Below, piece after piece: positions 50,115 through 58,256 of a DNA stretch of 64,000 bases. Within the stretch, counting starts at the first letter, position 1, and each line of letters starts with the position of its first letter. Position numbers and translations under genes: made by a program. Source of the stretch: Salinispora mooreana (GTDB lineage Bacteria > Actinomycetota > Actinomycetes > Mycobacteriales > Micromonosporaceae); contig NZ_KB900614.1 in NCBI RefSeq assembly GCF_000379065.1, positions 3,288,484 to 3,352,483 on the forward strand, written 5' to 3'. Under the pieces are notes generated by a model, which worked only from the letters and a program-made list of their open reading frames with translations, did not search any database and was not told where the DNA came from.

Positions 50115-51141
50115 GCCCGTCGCCCTCAAGCTCACCGCGAAGGACTTCAAGTCCAACCAGGAGGTGCGGTGGTGCCCCGGCTGTGGTGACTACGCGATCC
50201 TCGCCGCTGTCCAGGGCTTCATGCCGGAGCTGAACATTCCCCGGGAACGAATCGTCTTCGTCTCCGGTATCGGCTGCTCGTCGCGTTTCCCGTACTACAT
50301 GAACACGTACGGGATGCACTCGATCCACGGTCGCGCCCCAGCGATCGCCACCGGCCTCTCCACCACCCGCCCCGACCTCTCCGTCTGGGTGGTCACCGGG
50401 GACGGCGACGCGCTGTCGATCGGCGGCAACCACCTGATCCACGCGCTACGGCGTAACGTCAACCTGAAGATCCTGCTGTTCAACAACCAGATCTACGGCC
50501 TTACCAAGGGGCAGTACTCCCCCACCTCCGAGGTTGGCAAGATCACCAAGTCGACCCCGGTCGGCTCGGCAGACGCGCCGTTCAACCCACTCTCGCTGGC
50601 GCTGGGCGCGGAGGCCACGTTTGTCGCCCGCACCATCGACTCCGACCGCAAGCACCTGCAGTCGGTGCTCCGGGCCGCCGCCGAGCACGAGGGCTCGGCC
50701 TTCGTGGAGATCTACCAGAACTGCAACATCTTCAACGACGGTGCCTTCGAACAGCTCAAGGGGCCCGCCACCCGGGACGACTCGCTGATCCGGCTGGAAC
50801 ACAACCAGCCGATCACGTTCGGCCGGGACGGACAGTTCTGCGTCGTACACCCGGCCGGCGGCTTCGGCCTGGAAGTCCGCGAGACCGCGGCCACCGCGGC
50901 GGAGGAGATCGTGGTCCACGATGCCACCATCACCGACCCGGCGTACGCGTTCGCCCTGTCCCGGCTGCCGGGTCTGGACCTGCGCAACACCCCGATCGGG
51001 GTGTTCCGTTCGGTGCGGCGGCCGTCGTACGACAGCGTGGTGCAGGAGCAGCTCGACGCCGCCCGGGCGACGGTGACCGACACTCGGGAGCAGCAGTTCG
51101 CCGGCCTGCTGCACAGCGGCGACACCTGGACGATCGACTGA
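50107..51141 (+). CDS. korB: 2-oxoacid:ferredoxin oxidoreductase beta subunit
   Basis: 344 residues. WCPGCGDYAILAAVQGF (conserved cysteines), VFVSGIGCSSRFPYYMNTYG, the thiamine-pyrophosphate segment VVTGDGDALSIGGNHLIHAL and FNNQIYGLTKGQYSPTS. This is the TPP-binding catalytic subunit; it lacks a separate ferredoxin domain. Overlaps the korA stop by 8 bases; the pair is closed by a strong hairpin at 51194. Confidence 0.94.
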   Translation: MSEPVALKLTAKDFKSNQEVRWCPGCGDYAILAAVQGFMPELNIPRERIVFVSGIGCSSRFPYYMNTYGMHSIHGRAPAIATGLSTTRPDLSVWVVTGDGDALSIGGNHLIHALRRNVNLKILLFNNQIYGLTKGQYSPTSEVGKITKSTPVGSADAPFNPLSLALGAEATFVARTIDSDRKHLQSVLRAAAEHEGSAFVEIYQNCNIFNDGAFEQLKGPATRDDSLIRLEHNQPITFGRDGQFCVVHPAGGFGLEVRETAATAAEEIVVHDATITDPAYAFALSRLPGLDLRNTPIGVFRSVRRPSYDSVVQEQLDAARATVTDTREQQFAGLLHSGDTWTID

Positions 51142-51193
51142 GCCGCGGGCTGGTGCCTGCGCACGCCGGGTAGCCGGGCTGCGTCGGTGCATA

Positions 51194-51227
51194 CCGCTTC
51201 CGGAGCATGGCCGCGCTCCGGAAGCGG
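51194..51227 (+). terminator. Perfect 13-bp hairpin terminator after korB
   Basis: CCGCTTCCGGAGC (51194-51206) pairs perfectly with 51215-51227 around an 8-base loop, 52 bases past the korB stop. It closes the korAB operon. Confidence 0.75.
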
Positions 51228-51269
51228 CACGGGCACGCAGGATATCGACGTGGAGCGCAGCGGCGGGCC

Positions 51270-51328
51270 CTGAGGACATCGGCGCGGGGCTCAGGACATC
51301 GGCACGGGGGCTCAGGACATCGGGCTGG
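51270..51328. repeat. Three short repeats of the K-channel gene 3' end
   Basis: CTGAGGACATCGGCGCGGGG (51270-51289), CTCAGGACATCGGCACGGGGG (51290-51310) and CTCAGGACATCGGGCTGG (51311-51328). Read on the minus strand each has ATGTCCTGA-like bases, so the stop of the potassium-channel gene is repeated twice behind it. Confidence 0.7.
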
Positions 51329-52331
51329 ATGCCCGACGGTCGTCGCGGACGTGCACGAGCATGTCGCCGGTTTCGATGACCCCGCCGGCCCGATCGGCGA
51401 GGGTGACCACCTTGCCCCGCCGCACCAGCGCGATAACCAGGGCGTCCAGCTCGCGGGGGGAGCGGCCAACCTCGTGCCGCTCGGCCGACCGCATCGCGAG
51501 CGCCATCCCCTGACCGGGCGTGAGTAGGTCCTCCACGACCTCGATCAACGGCGGCGCGGAGGTGGAGAGACCCAGCAGCCGACCGGCGGTCGCCGACGAG
51601 ACGATCACGTGATGGGCACCGCTCTGTTTGAGCAGCGGGGCGTTCTCCGCCTCCCGGGCCGCGGCGATGATCCGCACCTGTCCCGCGGTGAGCTGCCGGA
51701 CGGTCAGTGCCACCAACACCGCAGCGTCGTCACTGTCAGTCGCGATGATCACTGCCTTGGCGGTCCGGACGTGTGCCTCGTTGAGGGTGGCCGAGCGGGT
51801 CGCCGATCCCTCGATCGCCACCAAACCGGCCGAGGTCGCCTGCCGCAGGGCAGCGCCACTGCGTTCGACCACCACGATCCTGGACTTGTCGAAACCATTC
51901 TCGAGCAGGGCGGAGATCGCACTACGACCCTTGGTCCCGTAGCCGCAGATGATGACGTGATCCTTCACAGCTCTCCTCCACCGCGACAGGCGAAGGCCGG
52001 TCCGGTACTGCTCGGTCAGGACTTCCAGGGTGGTGCCGACCAGGATGATCAGAAAGATGACCCGGGCCGGGGTGATGTAGAGGACGTTGAGCAGGCGGGC
52101 CGACTCCGAGACCGGGGCGATGTCGCCGTACCCGGTGGTGGAGAGGGAAACCACAACGTAGTAGAAGCAGTCAAGGAGGCTCAGCCCGTCCGAGTCGCGG
52201 TTGGCGTCCCGATAACCGTCGCGGTCGAGCCACACCACGGCGACGCTGGCAAGGATGAGCCCGAGGGCCGCGGCCAGCCGCAGACTCAACGCGCTCAGCG
52301 GATCGCGCCGTTGCGCCGGGAAATGAATCAC
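51312..52331 (-). CDS. Two-TM potassium channel with TrkA_N/RCK domain
   Basis: 339 residues from GTG 52331 (MIHFPAQRRDPLSAL-type start). TM1 (LRLAAALGLILASVAVVWLD), pore helix and selectivity filter STTGYGD, TM2 (VIFLIILVGTTLEVL), then an RCK domain: HVIICGYGTKGRSAISALLE, AIIATDSDDAAVLVAL and a TrkA_C-like end. It is a K+ channel with ligand-gated RCK, in the cytoplasmic membrane. The frame is open to 52475 but the upstream part has no family features. Confidence 0.9.
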   Translation of the reverse strand: MIHFPAQRRDPLSALSLRLAAALGLILASVAVVWLDRDGYRDANRDSDGLSLLDCFYYVVVSLSTTGYGDIAPVSESARLLNVLYITPARVIFLIILVGTTLEVLTEQYRTGLRLSRWRRAVKDHVIICGYGTKGRSAISALLENGFDKSRIVVVERSGAALRQATSAGLVAIEGSATRSATLNEAHVRTAKAVIIATDSDDAAVLVALTVRQLTAGQVRIIAAAREAENAPLLKQSGAHHVIVSSATAGRLLGLSTSAPPLIEVVEDLLTPGQGMALAMRSAERHEVGRSPRELDALVIALVRRGKVVTLADRAGGVIETGDMLVHVRDDRRASSPMS

Positions 52332-52492
52332 CGTTCGCCCCGCCCACACTCCGCTGCCAGCCGCACGCCCACAACATAGCGGGTCAGGGGTAGCTCGGAT
52401 GGCGAGGCGGCCGGGACGACGCCACAACAGCCCCGACGGGCATGATAGGAGCTGTCTCCCTCGGACAACGGCCAACGAAAGCGAGGCGGAGC

Positions 52493-53065
52493 ATGTCCTT
52501 GCTCAGACGAGTCATCGGCGGGGTGTTGCGCCGGCTACGGGTGCGGCAGGGCCGCACGCTGCGGGAGGTGGCTGCCGCCGCCGGGGTCTCCATGCCGTAC
52601 CTGTCCGAGGTGGAGCGGGGGCGTAAGGAGGCCTCGTCCGAGGTACTCGCGGCGGTCTGCCGGGCGCTCGGGATCCGCCTCTCCGACCTGCTTGGGGAGG
52701 CTCGGGACGAGCTACGTCGCCTGGAGCGGCCCGAGCCGATCGGGTTCACCATCGGCGAGGTCAACCGAACGCCGAGCTCCCGCGTGGAGCCGGCCCGGCA
52801 GCACTCGGTCCGGACCGGGCTACCCGGCGGCGGCCCCACCGCCCGCGATGCCAGCCAGGTGCACCTTCGACTGGGCTCACCTGGGCTGCCCATCGGTGGC
52901 GCGGGGCTGGCGCCGATCGGGCCCGCGTTGACCGGCAACCCGTCAGGAGGGGCCGGCCTACGAGTCCGATTGATCGCTGCGGCGCCGGCTGCCCGCCCCG
53001 CCGCACGAAGCTCGTGGCGGGCCCAGCGGCTCACTCGGGCCCGCCGGCAGCGGGCTCGGCGCTAA
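52493..53065 (+). CDS. XRE-family regulator (ClgR/PopR-like)
   Basis: 190 residues from ATG 52493. HTH_XRE in residues ~14-70 ([53 protein letters not shown]) very close to ClgR/PopR of actinomycetes, which activate clp protease genes. The rest is a Pro/Gly/Arg-rich tail (ARRQRARR at the end), longer than usual for ClgR. clpP follows 145 bases downstream with a palindrome between. It probably controls clpP and perhaps itself. Confidence 0.85.
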   Translation: MSLLRRVIGGVLRRLRVRQGRTLREVAAAAGVSMPYLSEVERGRKEASSEVLAAVCRALGIRLSDLLGEARDELRRLERPEPIGFTIGEVNRTPSSRVEPARQHSVRTGLPGGGPTARDASQVHLRLGSPGLPIGGAGLAPIGPALTGNPSGGAGLRVRLIAAAPAARPAARSSWRAQRLTRARRQRARR

Positions 53066-53098
53066 CCCAACCGGACGCCCCGCGCCGATCTGCTCTGG

Positions 53099-53123
53099 GC
53101 CGATCTGCTGCCGGCAGATCGGC
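53099..53123. promoter_or_regulatory. Palindromic operator before clpP (ClgR/PopR-like box)
   Basis: GCCGATCTGC-TGCCG-GCAGATCGGC: 10-base arms with a 5-base centre, containing the core CTGCCGGCAG at 53108-53117. I recall PopR boxes in Streptomyces centred on the same core. GCCGATCTGCT is also directly repeated at 53084. It ends 88 bases before the clpP start. Confidence 0.6.
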
Positions 53124-53210
53124 TACCTCCTCCTGCACCGGCGCGCGCACGCTGGACGGGCCGGCTCCCGGGCGGTCCCCCGCCCGCCGACGCGCTGGAG
53201 GTAGCACCTA

Positions 53211-53795
53211 ATGATCAAAATGTTGGACGATGGGCAGCAGGGCTTCGGCGACCAGGTCTTCGAGCGGCTGTTGAAGGAACGCATCGTCTTCCTCGGCACC
53301 GAGGTGACCGACGAGTCGGCCAACCGGGTCTGCGCCCAGATCCTGCTGCTGGCCGCCGAGGACCCGGACCGAGACATCACCCTCTACATCAACTCTCCCG
53401 GCGGCTCGGTGAGCGCGGGGATGGCCGTCTACGACACGATGCGCTTTGTCCGCAACGACGTGGCGACGCTGGCGTTGGGCATGGCCGGCTCGATGGGGCA
53501 GTTCCTCCTCTGCGCCGGGACGGCGGGCAAACGGTACGCGTTGCCACACTCGTGGATCCTCATGCACCAGCCCTCCGGTGGGATGAGGGGCACCGCCGCG
53601 GACATCCGGATCCAGGCGGAGAACCTCCTGCACATAAAGAAGACCATGCAGGGGCTGATCGCCCAGCACAGCGGTCGGACGCTGGCGGAGATCCAGCGGG
53701 ACTGGGACCGGGATCGCTGGTTCACCCCGGAGCAGGCCCGCGAGTACGGCCTCATCGACCACGTCATCACACAGGCGGCGGAGCTCGCCCGCTGA
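53211..53795 (+). CDS. clpP: ATP-dependent Clp protease proteolytic subunit
   Basis: 194 residues from ATG 53211 (GGAGGT upstream). YINSPGGSVSAGMAVYDTM (oxyanion region), LGMAGSMGQFLLCAGT (catalytic Ser), HSWILMHQPSGGMRGTAADI (catalytic His) and the third catalytic residue (Asp) in WDRDRWFTPEQAREYGLIDH. It forms the tetradecameric chamber and needs a Clp ATPase. With only one clpP and a PopR/ClgR-like regulator it resembles Streptomyces clpP3 rather than clpP1P2. Confidence 0.94.
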   Translation: MIKMLDDGQQGFGDQVFERLLKERIVFLGTEVTDESANRVCAQILLLAAEDPDRDITLYINSPGGSVSAGMAVYDTMRFVRNDVATLALGMAGSMGQFLLCAGTAGKRYALPHSWILMHQPSGGMRGTAADIRIQAENLLHIKKTMQGLIAQHSGRTLAEIQRDWDRDRWFTPEQAREYGLIDHVITQAAELAR

Positions 53796-53895
53796 GCCAC
53801 CAGCCATCGGTCGGGCAGAAGCCGCACGGATCGGCCGGACGTGCTGCTACGGCGTATATTGTCCTCCGCTCACTGATTGGCGCCGACCCTTCTCC

Positions 53896-55020
53896 TTGAC
53901 AGCAACGGAGCCTCCGCCGAACCACCGGACGCCCCTTGCCGACCGGATCGGGCCGGCCAACCAGATCTGCTGGAGGCCCGGACCGTTGGAAGTCCTCGCC
54001 GTCTTCGAAAAGCTCGTGCCGGTGGCGTTGGCTCTCGGCGCCGGTGTGTTGTTCGCCCAGCGGAGCGTCGTCAGCGCGGCGAGCTCGAAGGCGTTCGCGG
54101 ACTTCGCCTTCCTCTTCGCCGTGCCGTGCTACCTGTTCGCCGCCATCTACCGCAGCGACCTGGGTGCCCTGTTCGCCTGGCGCGCTCTCGCCGGCTACGC
54201 CGTCACGGCGGGGATCGCCATGGCCGTGGTCGGGGTGCTGGCCCGGCTGACCACCACCCGCGAGCCCCGGCAACTCGCGTTGCGGATCATGGCGGCGGTC
54301 CAGGTCAACACCGCGTATTTCGCGGTACCCGTGTTCATCATGCTCTTTGGCGACGCAGCGCCGGTCTTTCCGATCCTGCTGTTCCAGGTGTGCGTCCTCT
54401 CCCTGGTCGTCCTGGCCATCATGGAGCTCCATGGAGCGCCGGTTACGGGCATACCGGCTGGCCAGGCCGTACCGGCCTCGGTTAGGGCCGGTGGGCCACG
54501 ACCGACGCAGCCGACCGGCGGGCCACCAGCACCGCCGCAACTCCGAAGCTGGCGCAGCCAAGCAGGCCGGGCGGTGTGGGGTTCCCTCACCACTCCGATC
54601 GTCCTGGCGTGCAACGCCGGCCTCCTGCTCAACCTGCTGGCCTTCCGGATGCCGGAGCCCCTACTCGACGGATTCGATTTCGTCGGTGCCGCGGCGGCGC
54701 CGATCGCGCTCTTCGCCCTGGGCCTGCACCTGGGCGGCAGCGGGATCAGCTTCCGTCACACCAGTGGCGAGGAGATCTGGCTGATCGCCGTCAAGTGCCT
54801 GCTGTTCCCGTTCGCGGTCTGGCTGGCCGCCGCGCACGTCTTCGGTATTCACGGCCCCTGGCTGACCTATCTCGTCCTCATCGCGGCGATGCCGGCACCA
54901 CAGAGCCTGTTCATCGTCGCGCAGCGCTACGGCGTTGATGTAGAGATGTCGGCCGCACTGGTGGTGAAGAGCTCGGTCGCGGCGCTACTGCTGCTGCCAC
55001 TCTGGATCCACTGGACGTAA
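53896..55020 (+). CDS. AEC-family (auxin efflux carrier-like) transporter
   Basis: About 374 residues from TTG 53896; TTG 53986 is an alternative, closer to usual family starts. Ten predicted TMs: VPVALALGAGVLFAQRSVV, LAGYAVTAGIAMAVVGVLA, AYFAVPVFIMLFGDAAPVFP, TPIVLACNAGLLLNLLAFRM, LIAAMPAPQSLFIVAQRYGV and others. A Pro-rich loop of ~50 residues (QAVPASVRAGGPRPTQPTGG) splits the middle, where AEC proteins have a variable loop. Likely exports organic acids or amino-acid-like compounds. Confidence 0.88.
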   Translation: MTATEPPPNHRTPLADRIGPANQICWRPGPLEVLAVFEKLVPVALALGAGVLFAQRSVVSAASSKAFADFAFLFAVPCYLFAAIYRSDLGALFAWRALAGYAVTAGIAMAVVGVLARLTTTREPRQLALRIMAAVQVNTAYFAVPVFIMLFGDAAPVFPILLFQVCVLSLVVLAIMELHGAPVTGIPAGQAVPASVRAGGPRPTQPTGGPPAPPQLRSWRSQAGRAVWGSLTTPIVLACNAGLLLNLLAFRMPEPLLDGFDFVGAAAAPIALFALGLHLGGSGISFRHTSGEEIWLIAVKCLLFPFAVWLAAAHVFGIHGPWLTYLVLIAAMPAPQSLFIVAQRYGVDVEMSAALVVKSSVAALLLLPLWIHWT

Positions 55021-55086
55021 GCGGGGTGAACTCGCTCCCCACACCCCTGCACGGCGAGACCAGAGCCAACCCCGACCAACGATGAC

Positions 55087-55377
55087 TCACTCAATCTGCG
55101 TCATGTCCGTAAAATTGTATTCGTCAATCTTGCCGGCGGTCGCAGCCATGTACTCCTGCAGGTGCGGGACGTGCTTGTGAGCCTCCCAGATCTCGCGGGT
55201 CTCCCAGTTCTCGTAAAGGAAGAAATGAGCCGGGTCGTTATTGTCCTGGTGCAGGTCGAAGTTTATGCACCCCTCCTCCGCTCGAGTTAACGGGAGAAGC
55301 TTTTTCAACTCGGCTTTGACCAGGTCCACCTGGCCCGGCTTGGCATGAACGTTGGCAACAATGGTCAAGTGCGACAT
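55087..55377 (-). CDS. Antibiotic biosynthesis monooxygenase (ABM) domain protein, copy 1
   Basis: 96 residues, the whole ABM fold (LTIVANVHAKPGQVDLVKAE, EEGCINFDLHQDNNDPAHFF, LYENWETREIWEAHKHVPHL). These dimeric proteins oxidise or simply bind small aromatic or quinone-like metabolites. It is about two-thirds identical to the protein of copy 2 (55593-55883) and shares the upstream bases. Fewer GC bases at third positions than neighbours. Function unknown. Confidence 0.9.
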   Translation of the reverse strand: MSHLTIVANVHAKPGQVDLVKAELKKLLPLTRAEEGCINFDLHQDNNDPAHFFLYENWETREIWEAHKHVPHLQEYMAATAGKIDEYNFTDMTQIE

Positions 55378-55592
55378 GCGGAACTCCTGGTCACCTGGTC
55401 GTTCATTGTGGAACTTCCTCAGCCTAGTGGAGGAGTCCGCACCAAGCCCAGCGAATCACCGAAGGAGCGCTCGAGGTTGATCAGGCAGTCGTCACCCTGG
55501 ACCTCGACCGGACTCCGGCCCCGGACACACTGGGCACCACCGCCACGTCCCACCCCCGCAGGACGCAGCCGAGCCACACACCCTAACGACCG

Positions 55593-55883
55593 TCAATCAA
55601 TGTGGGTCATCTCGTTGAGTATGAAGTCATCCACTTTACCGGCGGTCGCCGCGGCGTACGCCTGTAGGTGTGCGGCGCTCATGTGGGCCTGCCAGAGGTC
55701 GCGGGACTCCCAATTCTCGTAGAAGACGAAGTGGGCCGGATTACTGTTGTCCTGGTGCAGATCATAGTTGATACACCCCTTCTCTTCACGAGTAATCGGG
55801 ATGAGCTTTTTCAGCTCCGCCTTGACCAGGTCCACCTGGTCCGGCTTGGCGTGAATGTTGGCAACAATAGTCAGGCGTGGCAT
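55593..55883 (-). CDS. Antibiotic biosynthesis monooxygenase (ABM) domain protein, copy 2
   Basis: 96 residues from ATG 55883: LTIVANIHAKPDQVDLVKAE, EKGCINYDLHQDNSNPAHFV, FYENWESRDLWQAHMSAAHL. I count 64 of 96 positions identical to copy 1. A longer frame begins at 55904, but the start that matches copy 1 is 55883. The two genes are in the same direction 215 bases apart, with matching leader sequences: a tandem duplication. They could form a heterodimer. Confidence 0.9.
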   Translation of the reverse strand: MPRLTIVANIHAKPDQVDLVKAELKKLIPITREEKGCINYDLHQDNSNPAHFVFYENWESRDLWQAHMSAAHLQAYAAATAGKVDDFILNEMTHID

Positions 55884-56029
55884 GTTGTACTCCTGTCGCC
55901 GCATCGTTCATTTGTGGAACTTCTTCACGCTAGCGGAGGAGTCCACCCCCAGCCACCAAGTCGCCAGATGAGGGTTCAAAATTGATCAGGTGGTCGTAGA
56001 TCGTACGGCGCGACGCGGCGTACCCGCCC

Positions 56030-57247
56030 TCACGGTCCGGTCGCGGCCGCATGGACGGACTTCACCGCCTCCACCACCACCGACGGAACCTCGTCCTGCA
56101 CCCAGTGGCCGTGGGTGCTGTCCCGCCACTGGCCGACGACCGCGCTGGGGTGCCACTCCGACAGGAACCGCTCCAGCGGATACCAGTAGGCCGCACCGGT
56201 CTCATCGTCCACGCAGTTGGTCCGGGTGGTGACCGCCGCGGTCTCCGGGTGATAGCCGGGCTGGCAGAGTTCCCGTTCACCGCCGAGAATCGCCAGGTCG
56301 ACCTTGTACGGCCCGAAGGCCGTGTCGTCGCCGAAGGCGAAGAAGACCGGCTTCGACCGCAGCGCGGCCAGTTCCCGGTCGAGTTGGTCGAGGAAGGCAC
56401 CGTCCGCGATGGTCGCCATGGCGGAGATGTGCACGGGCTGGGTCACCTCCGGGTAGCGCAGGTCATGCGGGGGTTCCAGGGTGAGGTAGGGCCCCCACAT
56501 CGCGTCCCGCAGCGCCGCGTACTCCGCCGATCCTTCCACCGCGTTGCGTTCGGCGACCCCGATCGCACCACGGCGGATGAGCTCGCCCTGCGTGTAGAAC
56601 TCTGGCTCCAGCTGCGCATGGCGCCCACGGTCGTGCACCGCGTGCATGAATCCGGTCCGCCCCTGGTCGATGTGGTCGAGCTGCCAGGCCCAGGTGTTCA
56701 TCAGCACGAGACCCCGCACCTTCTCCGGGGTGGCGACTCCGGCGGCCAGTCCGATGGGTCCACCCCAGTCCTGCAGCACCAGGTAGAGATCCTCTAGGGC
56801 CAGGTCGGCGATGAAGTCCCGCAGCACCGTCGTGTGCGAACTCGGCAGGTAGTCGAATTCGCTGACCCTCGGCTTGTCGGAGAACCCGAAACCGAGGTGG
56901 TCGGTGAGGATCACCCGAAAGCCAGCCGCGCGCAACGGGTCGACGATCTTCCGGTAGATCATGCTCCAGGTGCCGTTCCCGTGGACCGCCAGAACGGTGC
57001 CCTTGGGGGCATGGCCCGCCGCTGGTGGTAAGTCCACATAGTGGTATGCGAACCCACGCCACTCGTAAACCTTCGACTGGAACGGGTATACGCTCTCCGC
57101 CACCGGAAACGGCCGTTCCCATTCCGGGGTAGCCCTGCTGTCCCGCCGCGGGACGCCGCTACCGGTGGCGGCTGCCAGGGCGGCGAGGGTCAGCACCACC
57201 GACGCCACGAGGAGGCGAACAGAAATCTTCCTCGACCTACCGCTCAC
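56030..57247 (-). CDS. Exported haloalkane-dehalogenase-like alpha/beta hydrolase
   Basis: 405 residues from GTG 57247 (GGGGAG 6 bases upstream). A basic start and signal peptide/TM (ISVRLLVASVVLTLAALAAA) is followed by a hydrolase of the haloalkane dehalogenase/epoxide hydrolase branch: VLAVHGNGTWSMIYRK, DHLGFGFSDKP, nucleophile Asp in LVLQDWGGPIG, FFAFGDDTAFGP and catalytic His in STHGHWVQDE. No lipobox Cys, so it is likely exported or tethered by an N-terminal TM. The halide-binding Trp after the nucleophile is present. Substrate unknown. Confidence 0.88.
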   Translation of the reverse strand: MSGRSRKISVRLLVASVVLTLAALAAATGSGVPRRDSRATPEWERPFPVAESVYPFQSKVYEWRGFAYHYVDLPPAAGHAPKGTVLAVHGNGTWSMIYRKIVDPLRAAGFRVILTDHLGFGFSDKPRVSEFDYLPSSHTTVLRDFIADLALEDLYLVLQDWGGPIGLAAGVATPEKVRGLVLMNTWAWQLDHIDQGRTGFMHAVHDRGRHAQLEPEFYTQGELIRRGAIGVAERNAVEGSAEYAALRDAMWGPYLTLEPPHDLRYPEVTQPVHISAMATIADGAFLDQLDRELAALRSKPVFFAFGDDTAFGPYKVDLAILGGERELCQPGYHPETAAVTTRTNCVDDETGAAYWYPLERFLSEWHPSAVVGQWRDSTHGHWVQDEVPSVVVEAVKSVHAAATGP

Positions 57248-57441
57248 GGCAATCTCCCCAATCCCAACGACCTGGTCGGAGAGCAGCACGATCTCAGCCC
57301 ATGGCCGGCGAACCGCTCCCGTCATAGCGAGCCTAGGAACGCAAGGGTGGGCCAGGACATACGGCGTGCCAGCCAGTCTTTACTGGGGACAGCCCTACCC
57401 GAATTGGCGGCGCAATACGGTCCGCTGTCCCTAACGGCGCC

Positions 57442-58146
57442 TCAGCGAGAGGACGTCCAGCCCTGCTGATGCAGCCGTTCGATGCCCTCCAGCAACAGGT
57501 CCAGGGCGAACTCGAACTCAAACTGGTCGTCGCAGCCACGCCCCACCACCGACGCATCGTCGTGGGAGGCCACCACGGCGATCTCTGCAAGGTTCGGGAA
57601 TCGGTCGGCGAACTGCGCTGGTAGGGCCGCCGGCGGCTCCGGACTGCTCGCGCCGCTCCGGCCGGCTTTCCGTGCGGCGTCGAAGAGTTCCTGACTGAAG
57701 CCCAGGATGCGGCTGCCCATCGCGTGCATCACGTGGTGGGCAAGGTCAACGGAGAAGCCGCCGCCTCGGAACGTCCCGACCATCGAGTCGAGGTAGGCGA
57801 GGATGCCCGGCGTCGCCGTCTGCTGTGACTCGATGGCGAGGGACATCCAGGGGTGACGCTGCAGCACCCGCCGCGCGGAGAGAATTCGCTCCCGGACCGC
57901 ATGCTTCCAGCCACCGTCGGCCACCGGCGGGTCGATCTCGTCGACGACCACATCGATCATGCCGGCGACCAGTTCGTCCTTGTTGGCCACGTGCTTGTAG
58001 AGGGCCATCGGCACGACACCCAGGTCCTGGGCAAGGTTGCGCATGCTGAGGGAGTCGATCCCGGCCTCGTCGGCGAGCGTGACAGCGGCCCGCAGGACTC
58101 GCTCTCTGCTCAACGGCGTTCGGCGCACCTCGGTCTGCTCAGCCAT
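57442..58146 (-). CDS. TetR-family repressor with TetR_C_1 domain
   Basis: 234 residues from ATG 58146 (GAGG 7 bases upstream). N-terminal HTH (VLRAAVTLADEAGIDSLSMR, NLAQDLGVVPMALYKHVAN) and a TetR_C_1-type ligand domain (VLQRHPWMSLAIESQQTATP, HHVMHAMGSRILGFSQELFD). A frame open to 58227 runs through the operator region and is unlikely. The divergent quinone-reductase-like gene has two matching palindromes in its promoter, so this is its likely repressor and autorepressor. Confidence 0.9.
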   Translation of the reverse strand: MAEQTEVRRTPLSRERVLRAAVTLADEAGIDSLSMRNLAQDLGVVPMALYKHVANKDELVAGMIDVVVDEIDPPVADGGWKHAVRERILSARRVLQRHPWMSLAIESQQTATPGILAYLDSMVGTFRGGGFSVDLAHHVMHAMGSRILGFSQELFDAARKAGRSGASSPEPPAALPAQFADRFPNLAEIAVVASHDDASVVGRGCDDQFEFEFALDLLLEGIERLHQQGWTSSR

Positions 58147-58188
58147 CTCGGTTCCTCGTCTCCAGCGGTGCTGGAAACCATAACCGCC

Positions 58189-58217
58189 TTGACGAGTGTA
58201 CGGCGTACACCTATTCT
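58189..58217 (+). promoter_or_regulatory. Sigma-70-type promoter for the quinone-reductase-like gene
   Basis: TTGACG (58189-58194), 17-base spacer, TATTCT (58212-58217). The left palindrome lies inside the spacer, so bound TetR would block RNA polymerase directly. Confidence 0.75.
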
Positions 58218-58243
58218 GTTCAGGCATCAGCGTACGCCGTACA
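58197..58243. promoter_or_regulatory. Paired TetR operator palindromes
   Basis: TGTACGGCGTACA at 58197-58209 is a perfect 13-base palindrome. A second near-identical site in the opposite orientation, CGTACGCCGTACA, lies at 58231-58243 (palindromic core GTACGCCGTAC 58232-58242). The centres are 34 bases apart, about three helix turns. Confidence 0.8.
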
Positions 58244-58256
58244 CCTTGGAGTGAAA

